Assembly (NCBI GenBank): GCA_963170055.1
Contig: CAUJGJ010000185.1
Span: 841,775-856,774 of the forward strand
Direction of reading: 5' to 3'
Origin: Halisarca cf. caerulea
Taxonomy: Eukaryota > Porifera > Demospongiae > Chondrillida > Halisarcidae
Length of the DNA: 15,000 bases
Every line of letters starts with the position of its first letter. Position 1 is the first letter of the stretch. The notes below the pieces were generated by a model. That model was not told the origin of the DNA and did no database searches. It saw only the letters and a list, made by a program, of their open reading frames with translations. A program made the translations under genes and the position numbers. Below, in pieces: positions 8,421 through 15,000 of the stretch.

Positions 8421-8614
8421 TGCCGCAAGCACTAAGCTGTCTCATTTGCTGGAGCTGAGTTTGATTAGCTCACACTTCAAAACTGAGTAGCATGTCTTGT
8501 ACTTCCTTTCCAGAGGAATTCAAGCTTTCACCATGTATTCCTGTCCACCCTCACCTTAGTACTCCTAACCCCCCCACCACCTTCCTTTTCTTCCTCACAT
8601 TCCCATTCTCACCT

Positions 8615-9029
8615 CCACACCCTCTCCTCCACACCCTCTCCTCCACATCCTCTCCTCCACATCCTCTCCTCCACGTCCTCTCCTCCACATCCTCCCCTCC
8701 ACATCCTCTCCTCCACGTCCTCTCCTCCACATCCTCTCCTCCACATCCTCTCCTCCACATCCTCTCCTCCACGTCCTCTCCTCTACGTCCTCTCCTCCAC
8801 GTCCTCTCCTCCACGTCCTCTCCTCCACACCCTCTCCTCCACATCCTCTCCTCCACGTCCTCTCCTCCACGTCCTCTCCTCCACGTCCTCCCCTCCACGT
8901 CCTCCCCTCCACGTCCTCCCCTCCACACCCTCTCCTCCACATCCTCTCCTCCACGTCCTCTCCTCCATGTCCTCTCCTCCACATCCTCTCCTCCACGTCC
9001 TCTCCTCCACTCCCTCTCCTCCGCTCCCT
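8615..9029. repeat. 14-bp pyrimidine minisatellite upstream of exon 2
   Basis: Roughly 29 units of CTCTCCTCCACATC or CTCTCCTCCACGTC, with CCCTCC variants. One strand is almost pure pyrimidine over more than 400 bp, ending about 70 bp before the exon 2 acceptor. It may act as an extended polypyrimidine tract or form triplex DNA (inference). All three frames stay largely open, which produces long artefactual reading frames on both strands. Confidence 0.95.
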
Positions 9030-9098
9030 CTCTTTCATGCCCCACACACAGATGGTCATATCGTGATCCATTCACTCTCTACTTCTCCCTGTGTGCAG

Positions 9099-9243
9099 AC
9101 ATTTCAAGGAATCGTTTTGACAAGGTTCCACGCGAGATATGCATGTTCTCGGGACTGGAGTCCCTCAACTGCCATCACAACTCCATACGCTCTGTACCTG
9201 ACTATATGACATACATGGCCAACCTACAGAGCCTGGATCTCAG
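9099..9243 (+). CDS. LRCH: LRCH-family protein, exon 2 (LRRs, residues 48-95)
   Basis: Acceptor TGTGCAG precedes ACATTTCAAGG, and the donor is CTCAG then GTGAGA. The exon is 145 nt and ends in phase 2. It encodes DISRNRFDKVPREICMFSGL, then ESLNCHHNSIRSVPDYMTYM and ANLQSLDL. These are two leucine-rich repeats and the start of a third, of the LxxLxLxxNxIxxVP type. The lead DISRNR matches the 'DLSRNR' that opens the LRR block in animal LRCH proteins. The frame follows from exon 1, with Asp48 split across the junction. The pyrimidine minisatellite lies just upstream. Confidence 0.95.
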
Positions 9244-9375
9244 GTGAGATGCGGACTGGCTGCTTGTGTGCTCTTGATGTACGTATGTACGTAGTTTGTC
9301 TTTTTGTATCTACCCCTTCCCCTCTACTTCCTCCCCATTCTACCCTATCAAGTATCAAGTGTCAAGTATCAAGTA

Positions 9376-9955
9376 CCTTAAGGTTACAAATGTTAGCGGG
9401 TACTTATTTTAGCGATTTGATAGCATTATTGTACCAAAGCTGTAGTTAGCGATTTTGGAAATGTTATCTCCTTTTCCAATTCTTATCTAAATCGCCATGT
9501 CTAATCTTTATATACAGTACTATACTGTTGCAATGGAAAGGTGCAGAAACGAAACACTGAGATCACAAAACTTAAGCTTGTAGATACGGCTAGAAGAATC
9601 GATCTTGTCGGCGTACAGCTTGAAGAAATCATTATCGCTTTTAGGTAAATTTAAATTGAAAATGATTAAATCGAATATATGTTACAATCCAATGATACTT
9701 TTAAACTTTACATGTATTTGGTTCACTAGTTGCCGTCAATTTCGCTGACTTTGCGTCTATAGATTTTACTTTTGTTCGGAGCCGCCATTTTCTCCCGTGT
9801 AGTGCACAGTACATCCATACTTAATTGTACGATACAAAATTAGCGGGTACATTCAGTGGCGGGTACAATTGTTAGCGGGCACTTAAGTTAGCGAATTTGA
9901 GGCTTCTCGCTAATTTCGCTAAAGTTAGTACCCGCTAACTTTTGTAGCCTTAAGG
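9376..9955. mobile_element. 580-bp inverted-repeat DNA element
   Basis: The left end CCTTAAGGTTACAAATGTTA and the reverse complement of the right end CCTTAAGGCTACAAAAGTTA match at 18 of 20 positions. Both continue into GCGGGTACT. TTAGCGGGTAC recurs subterminally at both ends. The element is flanked on each side by TATCAAGTA (9367-9375 and 9956-9964). This is either a 9-bp target duplication or a TA insertion into pre-existing ATCAAGT repeats. No transposase frame is seen. Confidence 0.85.
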
Positions 9956-10007
9956 TATCAAGTATTGTTATTTAGACTGGGGAACCGTTAGCCAAGGGCT
10001 ACTATTA

Positions 10008-10190
10008 GTGGCACCCCTATTCTACCCCCTCCTCACTCTACCCCTTCCCACTCTACTCTATCCTCACTCTACCCTCACCACTCTACCCCACTCCCTCCCC
10101 CTTAACACTCTTCCCTCACCACTCTCCCCATCCCCACTCTACCTCACTCCCTCCCCCTCTCCCTCTGGACTCTCCCTTTCTCTCCTCACA
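10008..10190. repeat. Pyrimidine-rich degenerate repeat before exon 3
   Basis: CTCACTCTACCCC-like units, degenerate, run almost to the exon 3 acceptor (CTCTCCTCACAG). It is the long polypyrimidine end of intron 2. Confidence 0.8.
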
Positions 10191-10191
10191 G

Positions 10192-10424
10192 TCGTAACTA
10201 CATCTCAAGCCTTCCTCCAGAGATATGTCGGTTGAACTTGGTCTCCCTCAACCTCAGTCACAATCGTCTAGTTGGTGTCCCCATTGACATTGGGAGTATG
10301 ACGTCACTCAAAAAACTAGACCTCAGCTGCAACCTCCTACCGGACCTGCCTCCAGGATTGTGTGATTTGAAATGTTTAAAATACCTGAACCTTCACAACA
10401 ATGAGTTAAAAGAACTGCCTCAGG
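10192..10424 (+). CDS. LRCH: LRCH-family protein, exon 3 (LRRs, residues 96-173)
   Basis: The acceptor CTCCTCACAG is followed by T, which completes Ser96. The exon encodes SRNYISSLPPEICRLNLVSL, NLSHNRLVGVPIDIGSMTSL, KKLDLSCNLLPDLPPGLCDL and KCLKYLNLHNNELKELPQ, that is LRRs 3 to 6. The 'RLNLVSL' unit is one residue shorter than a standard repeat, matching the short 'xLPLKVL' repeat of LRCH proteins. It ends in phase 1 (CAGG then GTTTGT); the remaining G joins AT of exon 4 to give Asp174. The donor runs directly into a 75-bp GT tract. Confidence 0.95.

Positions 10425-10503
<79 letters not shown>
10425..10503. repeat. (GT)n tract adjoining the exon 3 donor
   Basis: After the donor GTTT, about 37 GT units follow to 10503. 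Every second base is a GT dinucleotide, so the donor is chosen among many potential GTs. The phase match to exon 4 selects 10425. Confidence 0.95.
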
Positions 10504-10504
<1 letters not shown>

Positions 10505-10551
10505 ATGTATGTACGTGCGTGTGTGTATATGTACGTACATATGTACATACT

Positions 10552-10738
10552 TACATGTGTCATGGTGCGGGGGCGAAAGTTGGGTGGTTCAAAGAGTACC
10601 GCGGGCTTACATTCACGATGTAGCCCTGCTACTCTGATGTAGCCCAGGTCAAGGGTCTTGTCAATCTCCTGCCAGCCAAAACCCATTCATGCCTCATTAA
10701 TTAGTAGTTGTCAATTGTCACATTTTGCAGTGTTTTGC
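10552..10738. repeat. 187-bp dispersed repeat, copy 1
   Basis: From TACATGTGTCATGGTGCGGG to GCAGTGTTTTGC this matches 14581-14766 in the same orientation, with two substitutions and one 1-bp indel (about 98% identical). It has no terminal inverted repeats. Both strands keep a short open frame: plus reads MVRGRKLGGSKSTAGLHSRC, and minus reads GFGWQEIDKTLDLGYIRVAG. It could be a fragment of a larger element or a SINE-like unit. I see no convincing tRNA-type A and B box pair. Confidence 0.9.
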
Positions 10739-10752
10739 TTCACCATGACACA

Positions 10753-10884
10753 TAATAGTTGTATCCTGCCTTGGTGTGCTACAGCAGCATAAAGTGCCAA
10801 TTAATTGACCTCGGGCTGCGCCCTCGGTCAATTAATTAGCACTTTATGGCTGCTGTAGCACACCAAGGCAGGATACAACTATTA
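10753..10884. mobile_element. 132-bp near-perfect palindromic MITE
   Basis: TAATAGTTGTATCCTGCCTT on the left is the exact reverse complement of the right end (AAGGCAGGATACAACTATTA). The arms extend to a GACC...GGTC centre with only a few mismatches, leaving a small loop around CGGGCTGCGCCC. The transcript or single strand would fold into one long hairpin. No coding content. Confidence 0.9.
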
Positions 10885-11175
10885 CATACGTATGTGCATA
10901 CCCTATAGAGGGAAATTTTGAATTCTGTTATTTTGTATATATCACACCAATGGGTATGTCCTGCCATTGGGTGTGAAAATGAAAACTGCCAATTCAGTTT
11001 CTTTTCTGTGTTTGTACGTATGCAAAGATCAAAATGTCACACATCACACTAGTGTGTGGGCCCCAATGCATATATTAGTATGTACGTATGTACGTACATA
11101 CATACATGAGCGTTCTGTATAATACACAGGCGCACATGACACCTGCACACTGGCATGAGTGTAGTCTACCTAGAG
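10885..11175. other. Intron 3 stretch with weak hairpin and TACGTA sequence
   Basis: It contains a short imperfect hairpin (CACACCAATGG, then CCATTGGGTGTG, 10943-10975) and a TACGTA block near 11080-11106. Nothing else is recognisable. Confidence 0.6.
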
Positions 11176-11448
11176 CAGTAGAACTTGCTTAGTAGGTAAG
11201 TATGTACCTCAAAGGGTAGACAAATCTGTACTTTTATCGGAGGTGTATTCTGTCGGAACAGATTTGTGTACTGTATGTATAGGAGGGGACAGAATGAGGA
11301 GTACGTACTATCCAGGAGTACGTGCTAAGCCAGGTACTTACTATCAGGGTTGGTTTATGTACATGAGGTATACACAGGGACAGAATGAGGAGTACTTACT
11401 ATCCAGGAGTGTATACCAAACCAGGTACTTACTAAGCAAGTTCCACAG
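11176..11448. mobile_element. Dispersed repeat family R, longest copy
   Basis: The left terminus CAGTAGAACTTGCTTAGTA and the right terminus TACTAAGCAAGTTCCACAG form inverted repeats. Internally GACAGAATGAGGAGTAC(G/T)TA plus CTATCCAGGAGT occurs twice about 90 bp apart. The right half is nearly identical to 1215-1328. The CAGTAGAAC end is pogo-like. No transposase. Confidence 0.75.
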
Positions 11449-11580
11449 TATGTATGTGCACGTTCTAATACACGAATATGTACATACGTACATACAGTAC
11501 TTGTGTGTGCATACACATCAGTGTGAGTGTGTTCTGGTCTGTTGTGATATGTACAGTACATGTGTGTGTACAATCTTCAG

Positions 11581-11717
11581 ATCTGGACAAGCTGCCGCTG
11601 GACTTCCTGGATGTCTCCACCAACCTCATCAAGACCATCCCAACGTCGCTCAGACACATCAAGTCTCTCATCACGTTAGACGTGTCTGATAACCCATTAG
11701 AGTCCCCGCCCACTAAT
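11581..11717 (+). CDS. LRCH: LRCH-family protein, exon 4 (LRRs, residues 174-219)
   Basis: Acceptor CAATCTTCAG precedes ATCTGGAC. The exon encodes DLDKLPLDFLDVSTNLIKTI, then PTSLRHIKSLITLDVSDNPL and ESPPTN, the last LRRs. The closing DNPLESPP corresponds to the conserved 'NPLxSPP' that ends the LRR block in LRCH proteins. It is 137 nt and ends in phase 0 at AAT followed by GTGAGG. The donor is the first of five identical GTGAGG hexamers spaced 26 bp apart. Using a later one would insert an in-frame TGA (11730-11732). Confidence 0.94.
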
Positions 11718-11847
11718 GTGAGGGTCATGTGACATTGTACAGTGTGAGGGTCATGTAACATTGTACAGTGTGAGGGTCATGTGACATTGTACAGTGTGAG
11801 GGTCATGTGACATTGTACAGTGTGAGGGGCATGTGACATTGTACAGT
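11718..11847. repeat. 26-bp tandem repeat carrying five copies of the splice donor
   Basis: The unit GTGAGGGTCATGTGACATTG plus TACAGT starts at 11718, 11744, 11770, 11796 and 11822; a sixth start at 11848 has diverged to GTGTAG. The first unit begins exactly at the exon 4/intron 4 boundary. Confidence 0.95.
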
Positions 11848-12083
11848 GTGTAGATGAATGACTATTTCTTCATATATGTACATTTGCATGAGCAGTACGT
11901 ACATATATATGTATGTGTGTATATTCACATGATAAGTTTCCATTCTCAATTCTTATCAATACACTTTTCATTCCCAATTCCGTATACATATATATGTATG
12001 TACATAAATCTCACCAGCTGCCTCTGACTAAATCTTACTTTCTGTCAGTGAGTAAATTTAGCTCTATCCCTCCCTCCCTCTCC

Positions 12084-12099
12084 TGTGTGTGTGTGGTGT

Positions 12100-12130
<31 letters not shown>
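12084..12130. repeat. (TG)n microsatellite
   Basis: About 47 bp of TG repeat with two GG interruptions. Confidence 0.95.
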
Positions 12131-12133
<3 letters not shown>

Positions 12134-12171
12134 ATTTGCTGCGTATTACATGTATGTATATAGGTAGGTAC

Positions 12172-12939
12172 GGTAGGGATCAAAAAAAGTTAACATTGCG
12201 ATCCGCAATACGTGCGTATTACGTACGTATTACTGTGCGCAATTACTCTGCGTAATAACAGAGAATACCGCAATTACGAAAAATAATTACGTAGCGCAAG
12301 TTTGCTATGTTGTACCTTTAGGAAGTCTTTCTGTGCTCTTCAAACATTGGTTAAACTTCGACCTTGTTTCTAGTATGCCTTTGAACAGGCGTTGGCTGAC
12401 CTATGTGGAGATTTCTTGGCCAATGTCGCAACTTATTAGTCCGGCAAATCACACATCAAGATGGAAATGCTCTCTTTTTCTGACCAAAACACTAAACCAC
12501 GCGTTCTCCTTAGCAAAATGGGAACGATCTTGGAGATATAAGCTTGTGGCTACGTACGTAGGTAGGCTACGAGCTGATAACAAGCGAAAATACCAGTCTA
12601 CTCCACGGGTTTCTTAAGTGTCTTCCGAAGAGTCATAATCAACATCGATTACAATTTTCCTTGCTTTCAAAGACTTTGAAACTAAGTAAAAAGACTCAGT
12701 GAACGATATCTCCAAGGTCGCCGCTACGGCCATTTTGTCATTGGTCAACATAATAAAATATGCGCGCATCTAATATTAGTGCGCGTGACTCGTTGGCAAT
12801 AGAAAATTGCGCAGCCCTGAATGATCTGTAATACGCAATGCAATACGGAGAGTGATTTTTTCGCAATACACTTCGTAATCACTGCGTAAAATGATGCGTA
12901 TTACTATTACGAAATGTAAACTTTTTTTTGATCCCTACC
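12172..12939. mobile_element. 768-bp inverted-repeat DNA element
   Basis: The left end GGTAGGGATCAAAAAAAGTT matches the reverse complement of the right end, apart from one extra A in the A-run; the match continues through ACATT with one mismatch. GTAC flanks both sides. Both subterminal regions are packed with GCGTATTAC, GTAATACGC and AATTACG motifs. An internal inverted pair (GATCTTGGAGATAT near 12529; ATATCTCCAAGGTC near 12706) adds secondary structure. The one longer frame (12333-12617) resembles no transposase I know. Confidence 0.85.
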
Positions 12940-12980
12940 GTACGTAGGTACACATTCCATTTTCAAATTCACTGCAAGCC

Positions 12981-13134
12981 CATGTTCCCTTTCTGCTTCC
13001 CATTTCACTCTCATGAGCCCATTCTGTTTCCCATTTCACTCTCATGAGCCCATTCTGTTTCCCATTTCACTCTCATGAGCCCATTCTGTTTCCCATTTCA
13101 CTTTCATGAGCCCATTCTGCTTCCCATTTGTCAC
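12981..13134. repeat. 31-bp pyrimidine-rich tandem repeat before exon 5
   Basis: Five units of CATGAGCCCATTCTGTTTCC plus CATTTCACTCT; the first and last are degenerate. The array ends about 8 bp before the exon 5 acceptor and supplies its polypyrimidine sequence. Confidence 0.93.
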
Positions 13135-13142
13135 TCCCATAG

Positions 13143-13235
13143 GTCTGTATCCGAGGTCGTGTACATATCTTCAAATATCTTCAGTCACTGGACGAACGTG
13201 GACCGGATCCAGTGGTCTACCATCCCACCCCCGCA
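13143..13235 (+). CDS. LRCH: LRCH-family protein, exon 5 (post-LRR signature, residues 220-250)
   Basis: Acceptor TCCCATAG precedes GTCTGT. The 93-nt, phase-0 exon encodes VCIRGRVHIFKYLQSLDERG and continues to PTPA. The block CIRGRVHIFKYL is the strongest family marker in the window: LRCH proteins carry 'xCxKGKVHIFKYL' immediately after the last LRR. The exact end rests on the GCA/GTAGGT donor, which keeps phase 0 into exon 6; an alternative donor at GTAG/GTTACC would give an immediate stop. Confidence 0.9.
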
Positions 13236-13452
13236 GTAGGTTACCGCACATCGTGTACAGTACACGTGTACATGTGTACGCATGTGTGTAGTATGACATG
13301 CATAAGTACTCACAGTACATACATACGTACATGTGTTGTGGTCATGTGTGTGTATATGATGTTATGTATGTATGTATTTTTCCATTTTTGTGGAAGAACT
13401 TCATTTTTGCAGCATTTTTGCTACTTCATTGCTGTTTTTTTCTTCTGTTCAG

Positions 13453-13532
13453 GATATTAAAAGGAGAGGGCGTGGTCAAAGAAAATCTCGTCCTGTTTCT
13501 GGTGTGTCGACTGTGTCCATTGAGAGTTCAAC
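13453..13532 (+). CDS. LRCH: LRCH-family protein, exon 6 (basic linker, residues 251-277)
   Basis: Acceptor TTCTGTTCAG follows a T-rich tract; the donor is CAAC then GTATGT. The 80-nt exon encodes DIKRRGRGQRKSRPVSGVST followed by VSIESS and the first two bases of Thr277. The sequence is basic and Ser-rich, as expected of the disordered linker between the LRR and CH domains of LRCH proteins. The frame continues open through intron 6, so intron retention would give an alternative, shorter tail. Confidence 0.82.
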
Positions 13533-13555
13533 GTATGTCATGGGGTCACACCTCC

Positions 13556-13880
13556 ACATGTCACCCTCACTATTGTCACTACCGTCACCACTATCACTAA
13601 TGTCACTCCTGAACCTATCATCATTGTTATTCAACAATGTCACTGCAGCACCACCATCACCTCTACCACTATCACCCCTCACCACTATTGCTCCTCACTA
13701 CTATCACTCCTCTTCACTGTCACTCCTCACCACTGTCACTCTTCACCACTATCACTCCTCACTATCACTCCTTGCCACTATAACTTCTCACCACCATCAC
13801 TCCTCACCACTCTCACCCCTCACCACTATCACCCCTCACCGCGATCACCCCTCACCACTATTGCTCCTCACCACGTCACT
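13556..13880. repeat. Degenerate CAC-TATCACTCCTCAC repeat in intron 6
   Basis: Imperfect units of CACTATCACTCCTCAC and variants (CACTGTCAC, CACCATCAC) fill nearly all of the 361-bp intron. It is pyrimidine-rich and lacks stops in the exon 6 frame. Confidence 0.85.
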
Positions 13881-13893
13881 GCTGCACACTCAG

Positions 13894-13984
13894 GTCCAGT
13901 TTTGCGGATGAAATGCATCGTATTGTGGACAATGCTTTTGGTGGCCTCTCCTCGACTCAAAGGAAAGAAATGCACAAATCTGAT
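13894..13984 (+). CDS. LRCH: LRCH-family protein, exon 7 (residues 277-307, window end of CDS)
   Basis: The acceptor ACACTCAG is followed by G, which completes Thr277; the donor is GAT then GTGAGA. It encodes SSFADEMHRIVDNAFGGLSS and TQRKEMHKSD, a polar, probably helical linker segment. It is 91 nt and ends in phase 0. I see no further exon before the right edge, so the rest of the protein, including the expected C-terminal calponin-homology domain, lies outside. This is the least conserved exon; support comes from its splice sites, phase and non-repetitive sequence. Confidence 0.75.
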
Positions 13985-14122
13985 GTGAGAATTTATACAG
14001 GATACAGGGCACCATTATGTGTATTGATTTCTGTAGCATTAAGTACATGATATGATCAGTAACTCTGTGACAATGGAACTCTTTTCACACATACGTACAC
14101 ATCTACCTACATACATACGATA

Positions 14123-14503
14123 CTTCTCACAAAAAACTGGACGACGAACGGCGGTCAAACTGTGTACGTACGGTGACCGACCGGGCATTGACCGCTGTAC
14201 GTACGGCGTACGTACGGGTGTTGTTTGTGCCTACGCGGTTTTTTTTTCTCTATCTGACGCTTTCGCAATTGGCTTGTGGCTTTTGTCTTTGCACTTTGAA
14301 ACGAAATTCGTTACTTTTCGTTCCTAAAATAAGCCATTCTTGCTCGGAAAACCGATTCCAGCGAACCACTATCAATTTGCAATAATGACGTAATTATTAT
14401 TGGCCTATCGTCTGTACGGTGTACGTCCGGCGAGTGTACGGTGTACGTCCGTTGATTGACCGCCCGTTTGACCGCCGTTCGTCGTCCAGTTTATTGTGAA
14501 AAG
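14123..14503. mobile_element. 381-bp MITE with TA flanks
   Basis: The left end CTTCTCACAAAAAACTGGAC and the reverse complement of the right end CTTTTCACAATAAACTGGAC differ at two positions. Both continue identically through GACGAACGGCGGTCAAAC. TA lies on both sides, suggesting a Tc1/mariner-type target duplication. Inside, GTACGGTGTACGTCCG and TTGACCGC motifs repeat subterminally. No transposase. Confidence 0.88.
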
Positions 14504-14580
14504 TACCGTACATACATGTGTATATACACACATCTACCTACATACATACATGTGTACATACACGCATCTACCTACATACA

Positions 14581-14766
14581 TACATGTGTCATGGTGCGGG
14601 GGCGAAAGTTGGGTGGATCAAAGAGTACCGCGGGCTTACATTCACGATGTAGCCCTGCTACTCTGATGTAGCACAGGTCAAGGGTCTTGTCAATCTCCTG
14701 CCAGCCAAAACCCATTCATGCCTCATTAATTAGTAGTTGTCAATTGTCACATTTGCAGTGTTTTGC
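14581..14766. repeat. 187-bp dispersed repeat, copy 2
   Basis: Same orientation as 10552-10738, with GGTTC changed to GGATC, CCCAGG changed to CACAGG, and one T fewer before TTTGCAG. Both copies are preceded by TACATACATG-type sequence, so the left boundary may extend into simple repeat. Confidence 0.9.
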
Positions 14767-15000
14767 CGTATAGCGGGAAACTTTCGCGAATCGTCTAAAA
14801 AGACAAATTTTGCGAAGAAAACTTTCACGAATCGTCCAAAAGAAATTCTATAAGGAAGAAAACTTTCGCAGATTGGTAAGGCAGCCATTGTGTACGTGGC
14901 CATATCAAAGCATGCGTGTTTCCACGTGTGTGGAAACACACATGCATACGCGTGACCTACGTACTGGAAACTATCGTGCGAGGCTATCGTGCCTACAAGG
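14767..15000. mobile_element. Possible left part of another TTCGCGAA-type MITE, plus hairpin
   Basis: CCGTATAGCGGGAAACTTTC followed by GCGAATCGTC, then repeated AAAACTTTC(G/A)C motifs (14811, 14859), resembles the end and subterminal structure of the 3319-3843 element. No right end is in the window. A separate hairpin lies at 14911-14944, with 15-bp arms (14 of 15 paired) and loop GTGT. Confidence 0.45.

Larger units (their letters stand above)
2420..9098 (+). other. LRCH intron 1 (about 6.7 kb)
   Basis: The boundaries are GTTCGA at 2420 and TGTGCAG ending at 9098. It holds GT and TACGTA tracts, minisatellites and several MITEs, listed separately. I see no coding or structural feature in 2600-2880, 3850-4050, 4830-4960, 5530-5900, 6350-6600, 7206-7460, 7925-8140 or 8430-8590. 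An upstream noncoding exon or intronic enhancer cannot be excluded. Confidence 0.85.

Noticed and set aside
8551..9075. Minus-strand frames of Glu, Arg, Gly and Trp-rich repeats
   Set aside because: They are reverse-strand shadows of the 14-bp pyrimidine minisatellite; no splice sites or conserved flanks.
10552..10738. tRNA-derived SINE promoter (GGTTCAAAG as a B box)
   Set aside because: No A box at the expected spacing, and the second copy has GGATC at this site.
12333..12617. 94-codon frame inside the 768-bp element as a possible transposase
   Set aside because: Too short, with no recognisable catalytic or DNA-binding motif; consistent with chance in a nonautonomous element.

Overview
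The window is eukaryotic, most likely from an early-branching marine animal such as a sponge. Genes are split by GT-AG introns, the start codon has a strong Kozak context, and noncoding DNA is filled with microsatellites, minisatellites and short inverted-repeat transposons (MITEs). The animal assignment rests on a clear LRCH-family gene. The sponge suggestion rests only on the repeat style (dense TACGTA and GT tracts, many TTCGCGAA-type MITEs) and is an inference.

Two genes diverge from a compact spacer. On the minus strand, two coding exons (1993-1684, then 148-12) belong to a protein I do not recognise; it runs off the left edge. On the plus strand, starting at 2278, seven exons (2278-2419, 9099-9243, 10192-10424, 11581-11717, 13143-13235, 13453-13532, 13894-13984) join in consistent phase. 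They encode the first 307 residues of an LRCH protein: leucine-rich repeats followed by the family signature CIRGRVHIFKYL. The calponin-homology domain expected at the C-terminus would lie past the right edge. The 284 bp between the two ATGs is the likely shared bidirectional promoter.

All other sequence is intronic and repeat-dominated. Intron 1 of the LRCH gene (about 6.7 kb) holds GT and TACGTA tracts, several tandem arrays, a 525-bp MITE with perfect 42-bp inverted repeats, and two pogo/Tigger-like MITEs. The later introns carry four more inverted-repeat elements, a pogo-like repeat and two copies of a 187-bp dispersed repeat.

The most unusual features are at exon boundaries and inside MITEs. 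Exon 4's donor GTGAGG is the first unit of a 26-bp tandem array that repeats the donor five times. Exon 3's donor runs directly into a 75-bp GT tract. Pyrimidine-rich arrays sit just upstream of four acceptors. At least two pogo-like elements carry internal tandem arrays made from their own terminal or subterminal sequence. No CRISPR, rRNA, tRNA or prokaryotic feature was seen.
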